Below are positions 58,466-64,000 of a stretch of 64,000 nucleotides of DNA, one piece after another. Position 1 is the first letter of the stretch, and every line of letters starts with the position of its first letter. The DNA is taken from the NCBI RefSeq assembly GCF_000620625.1, contig NZ_JIAW01000017.1:62001-126000 (forward strand). Reading direction: 5' to 3'. Under the pieces are notes generated by a model. That model did no database searches, was not told the DNA's origin, and saw only the letters and a program-made list of their open reading frames with translations. Source of the DNA: Mycobacterium sp. URHB0044 (lineage in GTDB: Bacteria; Actinomycetota; Actinomycetes; Mycobacteriales; Mycobacteriaceae). A program made the translations under genes and the position numbers.

Positions 58466-59677
58466 GTGGATAGCCGCGCGGCACCGCAAGCAGGAACCCC
58501 GGCGAGCATGCGTGCACTCAACCAACGGCTGGTGCTCGACCGCCTACGCGACCACGGCGAGGCAACCCGTCCCGAGATCGCCACCAGCACCGGATTGTCC
58601 AAACCGACCGTGGGACAAGCACTCCTCGACCTCGAGCAGCACGGCCTGGTGCGGGCAATCGGCCGGCGGGCCGACCGCCCGGGGCGCGCAGCGGTCGTCT
58701 ACCGCACCGCGCCGGACGCCGGCTACATCGTCGGCGTCGACATCGGCCGTCGCGTGCTGCACGTCGCGGTCGCCGACCTCGACGGCGCCATCGTCTCCCG
58801 CGTCGAGCAGCCCAACCGCAGCCGCTCGGGCGCGATGCTTGTGCGCAGCGTGGGCCAGGCCGTCGACCGAGTGATCGCCGAGGCCGGGCTCACCGCCGCC
58901 GACATCGTCGTCACGGTCCTCGGCACGCCGGGCATCCCCGATACGGCGGCTGGCACCGTGCACCGCTCACCGAACCTGCCCGGATGGGAGCGGCGCGGGC
59001 TGCTCGGCGAGCTGACGGAGCTCGTCGGGTCGAACGGCTCGACGGTGATCGTGGAGAACGACGCCAACCTCTGCGCGGTGGGGGAGCACGCCCGCGGTGC
59101 CGCCCAGGGCGTCGGCGTGGTCGCGTGCCTGACCGTCGGCACGGGTATCGGTATGGGAATCCTGGTGGACGGCAGACTCTTTCGTGGCGCACACGGCGCG
59201 GCTGGGGAGATCGCCGACCTGCCGTACGACCACGTGCCCGCGGGAGTGCCGTCGCACCGACCCGGACCTGTCGAGGTCGTCGCCGCCGGTGACGCGGTGG
59301 TGGCGGCGGCGCGCGACGCCGGGCTGAACCTCACGACGGCCAAGGCCGTGTTCGACGCGGCCCGCGATGGCGATGCCCGCGCGGCCCGCGTCGTCGCCGA
59401 CGAGGCCTCGAAGCTGGCGCGGGTGGTCGCGATGATCACCGCCGTGCTCGACCCGGGTCTGATCGTGTTGGCCGGCGGCATCGGCCGCAACGTCGACCTG
59501 CTCGCCGAGCCGATGCGCCGCGAGCTGGCCGAGACCATTCCGCTGGTGCCCGACATCATCGGGGGAGACCTGGGGGACGACGCCGTCCTCGTCGGTGCGA
59601 TCGCCACCGCCATGGGTACCGCATGGGACCTGGTGTTCGACCGCCGCGTCCTCGGCCGCTCGGCCAGCGAAGCCTGA
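58466..59677 (+). CDS. ROK family transcriptional regulator
   Basis: 403 residues. GTG 58466 is chosen because GGGAGG is 5 bases upstream. The N-terminal winged helix is MRALNQRLVLDRLRDHGEATRPEIATSTGLSKPTVGQALLDLEQHGLV. The ROK sugar-kinase-like domain follows: YIVGVDIGRRVLHVAVADLDG, VIVENDANLCAVGEHARGA and a glycine-rich CLTVGTGIGMGILVDG, then GAHGAAGEIADLPYD. The usual ROK zinc CxCGxxGC site is absent: in its place is PYDHVPAGVPSHRPGPVEVVAAG. It probably senses an amino-sugar phosphate and controls nagB, 19 bp downstream, and the permease. Confidence 0.88.
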   Translation: MDSRAAPQAGTPASMRALNQRLVLDRLRDHGEATRPEIATSTGLSKPTVGQALLDLEQHGLVRAIGRRADRPGRAAVVYRTAPDAGYIVGVDIGRRVLHVAVADLDGAIVSRVEQPNRSRSGAMLVRSVGQAVDRVIAEAGLTAADIVVTVLGTPGIPDTAAGTVHRSPNLPGWERRGLLGELTELVGSNGSTVIVENDANLCAVGEHARGAAQGVGVVACLTVGTGIGMGILVDGRLFRGAHGAAGEIADLPYDHVPAGVPSHRPGPVEVVAAGDAVVAAARDAGLNLTTAKAVFDAARDGDARAARVVADEASKLARVVAMITAVLDPGLIVLAGGIGRNVDLLAEPMRRELAETIPLVPDIIGGDLGDDAVLVGAIATAMGTAWDLVFDRRVLGRSASEA

Positions 59678-59696
59678 ACCACACAGAAAGAGAATG

Positions 59697-60506
59697 ATGG
59701 AAGTCCTGATCAAGCCCGACGATGCCGCATGCGGCATCACCGTCGCCGACGTCTTCGACCGCGCCGTCCGCTCGGGGGCGAGCACCCTGGGCCTCGCGAC
59801 CGGATCGTCGCCGCTGTCGGTGTACCAGGAACTGATCCGACGACACCGTGAGGAAAGCCTGAGTTTCGCTGCGGTGCAAGCGTTTCTGCTCGACGAGTAC
59901 GTCGGCCTGCCGCCGAGCCACCCGCAGTCTTACGCGCACGTCATCCGGACGGAGTTCGCCGACCACGTCGACGTCGACCCCGCGCGGGTGCACGGCCCGG
60001 ACGGGGTGGCCGACGACGTGTTCGCGGCCGCGGACCGCTACGACGCCATGATTCGCGGCGACGGGCCCGTCGACGTCCAGCTGCTCGGCATCGGCGTCAA
60101 CGGGCACATCGGGTTCAACGAGCCGGGGTCGTCGCTCGGCTCACGCACCCGGGTGACGACGCTGACCGAGCAGACCCGGCAGGACAACGCACGGTTCTTC
60201 GAGGGCATCGACGAGGTGCCCCGCCACGTGATCACGCAGGGGCTGGGCACGATCAGCTCGGCCCGGCACCTGGTGCTGATCGCGACGGGCCAGCACAAGG
60301 CGGCCGCAGTCGCCGCGGCGGTCGAGGGGCCGGTCACCGCGAGCTGCCCGGCCTCGGTGCTGCAGTTGCACCCGCACGTCACGGTCGTCGTCGACGAGGC
60401 GGCGGCCGTCCGGCTGCAGAACGCGGACTTCTACCGGTACGCCGAGGAGTACCGGCCGTCTCCGGCACGACTCAATGGTCAAACCTCAAGTCGCGTCCAA
60501 CGATAG
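59697..60506 (+). CDS. nagB: Glucosamine-6-phosphate deaminase
   Basis: 269 residues; a tandem ATG at 59694/59697 follows AAAGAG. It aligns with NagB along its length: MEVLIKPDDAACGITVADVF, LGLATGSSPLSVYQEL, QAFLLDEYVGLPPSHPQSY, LLGIGVNGHIGFNEPGSSL (catalytic Asp/His region) and RHVITQGLGTISSARHLVLIATGQHKA. It converts glucosamine-6-phosphate to fructose-6-phosphate and ammonia. Likely in one transcript with the ROK regulator. No nagA is present in the window. Confidence 0.92.
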   Translation: MEVLIKPDDAACGITVADVFDRAVRSGASTLGLATGSSPLSVYQELIRRHREESLSFAAVQAFLLDEYVGLPPSHPQSYAHVIRTEFADHVDVDPARVHGPDGVADDVFAAADRYDAMIRGDGPVDVQLLGIGVNGHIGFNEPGSSLGSRTRVTTLTEQTRQDNARFFEGIDEVPRHVITQGLGTISSARHLVLIATGQHKAAAVAAAVEGPVTASCPASVLQLHPHVTVVVDEAAAVRLQNADFYRYAEEYRPSPARLNGQTSSRVQR

Positions 60507-60536
60507 GACCGCATGATCGCTCTGCGCGAGAAGCGC

Positions 60537-61673
60537 TCAGGTCGCGCCGTGGGTCTCGACGTAGAGGGCATAGAGCGAGTGGGAGGCCGCCATGTAGAGG
60601 CGGTTGTTCTCCGGACCCCCGAAGGTGAGGTTGGCGCACCGTTCGGGGAGGCGGATGAAGCCGATCGCCTTGCCTTGCGGGTTGAACACCATGACGCCGT
60701 CGAGATCCTCGGACTTGCCACGAAGTTGGAATACCTTGCGGCCGCCGATGTCGGACGGCTGCTCCTGCAGCGCGCCGTTGCTGCCCCAGCCGCACCACAG
60801 GTTGCCGTCGCGATCGACGGTGAATCCGTCGAGCGCGCCCTGGTCGGCGGCGTCGATCAGCTTGGTCTTGTTGCCGACGGTTCCGTCGCCGGCGACGTCG
60901 TAGCTCCAGAGGCTGCGGTTCGGGGTGCCCTTCCACTCGACCACGTAGAGCTTCTTCTCGTCGGGGGAGAACGCCAGGCCGTTCGGATTGACGAGATCGG
61001 TGATGACTGCGGTGATCTGCTTGTCCGGAGTCACCCGGTAGACGTTGGTGGTTGCCTGCTCGGGCTCGGCGCGGCTGCCTTCCCACTCGCCGTTGATCCC
61101 GAAGAGCGGATCGGTGAACCAGATCGTGTCATCGGACTTCACGACGATGTCGTTGGGCGCGTTGAGGCGCTTGCCTTCGAAGCTGTCAACCAAAACCGTT
61201 ACGTCGCCGCTCTTCTCGGTGCGGGTGATGCGGCGCGTGTCCGAGTGCTCGCAGGTGACGAGTCGGCCCTGGCGGTCACGCGTGTTGCCGTTGGCGTAGT
61301 TGGCGGGGCTGCGGAAGACCGTGAGGCTGTTGTCCTTCTCGTCGAACTTCATGATCCGGTTGTTCGGAATGTCGCTGCAGAGTAGGTATCCGCCGTCGGG
61401 GAAGTAGGCCGGGCCCTCGGCCCAGCGCATGCCAGTGCCGACTTGTTCGAGCGTGCTCGAATAGATCCGATACTTGCTGAAGCTCGGATCGAGGATCTCG
61501 ATGGCCGGGTCGGGATAGCGCAGGTTCGGCTGGAACGACGGTGGCTGCGGCGGCAGCACGGGCTGCGGTGGCGACGACTGGGCCGGAGACGACTGTGAGC
61601 ACGCGCTCGCGGTCATGGCGGCGGCCACGGTGGCCCCCATCCCGAGAAGCATGTTGCGCCGCGTGGTGTACAT
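60537..61673 (-). CDS. SMP-30/gluconolactonase-type exported lipoprotein
   Basis: 378 residues from ATG 61673. The N-terminus has twin arginines (MYTTRRNMLLGMG) and a lipobox-like TASAC, so it is probably exported by Tat as a lipoprotein, with a Pro/Gln linker. The six-blade SMP-30 beta-propeller follows: RWAEGPAYFPDGGYLLCSDIPNNRIMKFD, GRLVTCEHSDTRRI, NAPNDIVVKSDDTIWFTDPLFG, NPNGLAFSPDEKKLYVVEW, DGFTVDRDGNLWCGWGS. The N/D metal-binding residues are kept, so lactone hydrolysis is likely. Convergent with nagB, but no proven link to it. Confidence 0.85.
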   Translation of the reverse strand: MYTTRRNMLLGMGATVAAAMTASACSQSSPAQSSPPQPVLPPQPPSFQPNLRYPDPAIEILDPSFSKYRIYSSTLEQVGTGMRWAEGPAYFPDGGYLLCSDIPNNRIMKFDEKDNSLTVFRSPANYANGNTRDRQGRLVTCEHSDTRRITRTEKSGDVTVLVDSFEGKRLNAPNDIVVKSDDTIWFTDPLFGINGEWEGSRAEPEQATTNVYRVTPDKQITAVITDLVNPNGLAFSPDEKKLYVVEWKGTPNRSLWSYDVAGDGTVGNKTKLIDAADQGALDGFTVDRDGNLWCGWGSNGALQEQPSDIGGRKVFQLRGKSEDLDGVMVFNPQGKAIGFIRLPERCANLTFGGPENNRLYMAASHSLYALYVETHGAT

Positions 61674-61855
61674 CGAGTCTCTTTCAGATAGGGCCCTGAT
61701 GGCTCCGGCCTGATCGTTGAGCGTGAAGCTACGCGGGATCCGGAGGGTGGTCTAATCCCTTTCCGACATCGATCGATGCCGCTACGACATCGATCTGTGG
61801 ATGAAGCGGCCGTTGTCCTTCCGGGATGTCGGCGCCCGTGAGTAGCGTCCGCGAC

Positions 61856-63004
61856 ATGACTGATAAACGACGAGCACGCAGGGCGAAACAGGCCCGCCGT
61901 GACGCGCGGCGGGCGAAGAAGCGCGGCCGAGACGATCCCGCCGGCAACCCACTCAGGGACGCGGTACGCAGTGCCCTGGAGGGTGGGCATCCGCTGAGCC
62001 TGCTCAGTGTGGCCAGCGTGGTGATCCACGTGGCGCAGCCCGAACGACTGATATCGCTGAAGTCCGGTCGGTGCGATCCGGATTTTCTGGACAACATCCT
62101 CACCGGCTTGATCGGTGTGCGAGACCGGGAGACGACGGCGTTACTGGCCGCCATCGCCGAACTTCTCGTCCACGAGCCAGACGCGCAGCTCCGATGCCGA
62201 CGCGAAGTGGCAGACCGAGGCGATCATCTGCCGCGATGGATCGCCGCCCTGCCGCAGGTCGACGCGTACCGCGCGGTGCGCAGAACCGATGTGTTCGGTG
62301 ATGTCGACGAACTGGTGATCGGCATGCGACTTGTCAGCGGGCAAGAGTTGACCGTCGGAGTCCAGATCGACCACAACATGTTGTCGAGCATTGTCGATGG
62401 AGTCGTTGTGCCCCATCCGATGGACGAGGTTCTTGCGCGACTAGCCGAATCCAGCAGCGATACCAGGGTTTTCGACATGACGCTGGCCGATGCGCGGGCG
62501 TGGATCGAGGATGCGCTCCGCTTCCCGAGGCTGTCACCTAAGACGGAAACCTGGCCGCTCTACAACGCGCTGGTTCAGTGGCTCGTAGGTCGGCTACCCG
62601 AAGGTGGTGCACACCGGCCACCGGCTGGGGACTGGAAGTCGGATGAGGAGCTGTGCGACAGGTTCTTCGCAACCAGTTGCGCAGCGCCGTTCACCGATCC
62701 CGGCCATCGGAAGCTGCTGCTGGAACTCTTCGAGACTGGTTCTGGTGACGCCTTGCGCTGGAGCGAGGTGCGCGTCGAACAGGCGATCGGCGGCACGCCC
62801 TACGTCGAGGACCACATTCCGTTGGAAGTGACGCTGGACGCGCCCGATCTGCTACGCGCGTTCATCCCATATGCCCACGCGCAGAGCGGTATCCGAGATG
62901 AACTGACCTCACGAACGCTCGCGGTACTCGACGGGCTGAGGTCGAACTACAAGCGGGAGGTGCTGCAGCAAGCAGTGCATTGGGATCTCGACGACGCGGT
63001 GTAG
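61856..63004 (+). CDS. Hypothetical protein with very basic N-terminus
   Basis: 382 residues from ATG 61856; GTG 61838 or ATG 61826 in the same frame are possible. It starts TDKRRARRAKQARRDARRAKKRGRDD, which could bind nucleic acid, followed by a helical domain (HPLSLLSVASVVIHVAQPERL, FLDNILTGLIGVRDRETTALLAAIAELLVHEPD) and a mixed alpha/beta half with DELVIGMRLVSGQELTVGVQIDHNMLSSIVDG. I have seen this pattern in mycobacterial conserved hypotheticals but cannot name it. Convergent with the GntR gene. Confidence 0.7.
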   Translation: MTDKRRARRAKQARRDARRAKKRGRDDPAGNPLRDAVRSALEGGHPLSLLSVASVVIHVAQPERLISLKSGRCDPDFLDNILTGLIGVRDRETTALLAAIAELLVHEPDAQLRCRREVADRGDHLPRWIAALPQVDAYRAVRRTDVFGDVDELVIGMRLVSGQELTVGVQIDHNMLSSIVDGVVVPHPMDEVLARLAESSSDTRVFDMTLADARAWIEDALRFPRLSPKTETWPLYNALVQWLVGRLPEGGAHRPPAGDWKSDEELCDRFFATSCAAPFTDPGHRKLLLELFETGSGDALRWSEVRVEQAIGGTPYVEDHIPLEVTLDAPDLLRAFIPYAHAQSGIRDELTSRTLAVLDGLRSNYKREVLQQAVHWDLDDAV

Positions 63005-63050
63005 CGGCGGATCCGCTCCGGCCCGTTGCGAAATCGAAACCTGCGGGAGC

Positions 63051-63710
63051 TCACCCGAGCGCCGCAGTGATCTCCGGGATCGGTCGCAGATGTTCATCGA
63101 GTAGTACGGCCACGCCGTCGACGTCGTTGCGTGCCAACGCGTCGATGATCGCGCGGTGCTGACGGTCGATCTCCGGGACGCGTTGTGGACGAATCTGCAA
63201 TGCGCGCACCGCCACTCGCTGCTGACGCGACCGCAGCGCGTCGTACAACTCCGTCAGGATCGAGTTGCCGTGCGCGTCCACGATCGACCGGTGAAAGGCC
63301 CGATCCAGCCGCGCCACGGTGAACCAATCCTGCTCGCGCCCCGCCTCTTCCATCCGACTCGCCAGCTCATCCAGGGGCTCCGGCGCACCCGCGTCCGCCA
63401 GGCACAGCGCGCGTGCCGAGTGCCCCTCGATCAGCCGACGTGAGGCGTAGACCTCCTCGAGCTCCCGCGACGTCACGCTGCGGACCTGCGCCCCGCGACG
63501 CGGCAACAGGTCGATGAACTTCTCGGAGTTCAGTCGATGGAACGCCTCCCGAACTGGCGTCCGCGACGTGCCGACGAGCTCGGCGACCCACACTTCGTCG
63601 AGGAATCGGCCAGCGGGCAGTGTGCCCTTGATGATCTCGTCGCGCACCCACTGGTAGACGCGATCGCGCGCCGACTGGGTCGCGCCCAGCTCACCGGCCT
63701 CGACCGCCAT
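63051..63710 (-). CDS. GntR-family regulator (FadR/FCD subfamily)
   Basis: 219 residues. ATG 63710 follows GGAAGGGG; a longer open frame exists upstream. The winged HTH is SARDRVYQWVRDEIIKGTLPAGRFLDEVWVAELVGTSRTPVREAFHRLNSEKFIDLLPRRGAQV. The FCD ligand domain has VYASRRLIEGHSARALCLAD, RLDRAFHRSIVDAHGNSIL and DRQHRAIIDALARNDVDGVAVLLDEH, with the typical His/Asp metal-binding residues. It is divergent from the aldolase gene and an inverted repeat lies between them, so it probably regulates that operon. Confidence 0.88.
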   Translation of the reverse strand: MAVEAGELGATQSARDRVYQWVRDEIIKGTLPAGRFLDEVWVAELVGTSRTPVREAFHRLNSEKFIDLLPRRGAQVRSVTSRELEEVYASRRLIEGHSARALCLADAGAPEPLDELASRMEEAGREQDWFTVARLDRAFHRSIVDAHGNSILTELYDALRSRQQRVAVRALQIRPQRVPEIDRQHRAIIDALARNDVDGVAVLLDEHLRPIPEITAALG

Positions 63711-63751
63711 GTCGACCCCTTCCGCTGCCCATACGGTACTGGACATCCGAC

Positions 63752-63779
63752 GTACATCTTGTGTATACAAGAAATGTAC
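63752..63779. promoter_or_regulatory. GntR-type operator
   Basis: TCTTGT-GTAT-ACAAGA (63757-63772) nested between GTACAT (63752-63757) and ATGTAC (63774-63779). TTGTxTACAA-like palindromes are the standard site of FadR-subfamily regulators. It lies 41 bases upstream of the GntR start and 62 bases before the aldolase start. Confidence 0.75.
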
Positions 63780-63841
63780 AGGCCGTGTGGCCGCCGCGAC
63801 ACCCGCCAGAAGTCACCGCTCAACCACCCAGGGGAGAGACC

Positions 63842-64000
63842 GTGGAACCGAATCGTCGCTACGCCGTCTGGCTGTCCGGGCCCAACGTGGCCGCCGCCGA
63901 AATCGCCCGTCAGGTCGGCTACGGCGCGGCAGTCCTCGATATCGAGCACGGCATCTTCGATCTCGCCGACCTCGAACGCTTCATCCCGTTCCTCAAGGCC
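63842..64000 (+). CDS. HpcH/HpaI family aldolase, N-terminal part (cut by the window end)
   Basis: 53 codons from GTG 63842, preceded by GGGGAGAG. The visible start EPNRRYAVWLSGPNVAAAEIARQVGYGAAVLDIEHGIFDLADLERFIPFLKA matches HpcH/HpaI aldolases (the pattern WxxxxxxxxAE..., (V)LDxEHG near residue 33 with the metal-near Glu/His). These split 2-keto-3-deoxy or 4-hydroxy-2-oxo acids into pyruvate and an aldehyde. Divergent GntR regulator with an operator between. The remainder lies outside the window. Confidence 0.8.
   Translation, partial: MEPNRRYAVWLSGPNVAAAEIARQVGYGAAVLDIEHGIFDLADLERFIPFLKA

Overview
The window is high-GC actinobacterial DNA and almost certainly comes from a rapidly growing Mycobacterium (Mycolicibacterium group). 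The clues are two DUF7159-type proteins, two MPT64-like secreted proteins, PknH/PknF-type receptor kinases, a carboxylic acid reductase, a deazaflavin-type nitroreductase, many GTG/TTG starts and a probable leaderless promoter. No rRNA, tRNA, CRISPR array, integrase or transposase was seen.

Region 1 (1-13.9 kb) is ordinary chromosome. It holds the end of a CocE-type hydrolase, an alanine-dehydrogenase-family enzyme, small proteins, a Tat-exported PhoD phosphatase, two DUF7159 proteins, a glycosyltransferase, an OsmC protein and a 12-TM protein. A ~400 bp block encoding a histidine-rich secreted peptide occurs twice (5.9 and 8.5 kb), and the tail of the second DUF7159 gene is duplicated just downstream of itself. 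Region 2 (13.9-18.1 kb) is a PaoABC-type molybdenum hydroxylase operon plus an F420/FDOR-type protein.

Region 3 (18.1-28.2 kb) is a cell-envelope signalling block: three membrane Ser/Thr kinases, a penicillin-binding/beta-lactamase-fold hydrolase coupled to one of them, and a peptidoglycan amidase. It is bracketed by two copies of a two-gene cassette (DUF6636-like lipoprotein then MPT64-like protein) whose upstream leaders are also conserved. Region 4 (28.3-32.9 kb) holds a DMT exporter and a full-length carboxylic acid reductase behind overlapping inverted repeats.

Region 5 (about 33.6-46.8 kb) is an accessory island, visibly more AT-rich in places, and is the most interesting part. A leftward four-gene overlapping operon encodes a YaaA/DUF6884-like protein, a DGQHR protein (DpdB-like), a tRNA-guanine-transglycosylase homologue (DpdA) and a second DpdB-like protein. 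Divergent from it is a tightly coupled QueC-QueE-QueD-FolE2 operon, which makes preQ0 from GTP. Together these genes are best read as a compact 7-deazaguanine-in-DNA modification system. It lacks the helicase/nuclease genes of the large Salmonella-type dpd islands, but a DGQHR-HNH nuclease pair lies convergently against it and could be the restriction or effector arm. Unknown membrane, orphan and SLOG-fold genes and a decayed gene fill the edges.

Region 6 (46.8-64 kb) returns to chromosome: an HxlR regulator divergent from a beta-carbonic anhydrase/NmrA operon, a SWIM zinc-finger protein, an MFS exporter, an HTH-DUF3887 protein with a leaderless promoter, a macrodomain-like/dual-specificity phosphatase pair, an APC permease divergent from a ROK regulator-NagB operon with a clear operator, an SMP-30 lipoprotein, and a GntR regulator divergent from an HpcH/HpaI aldolase cut by the window end.
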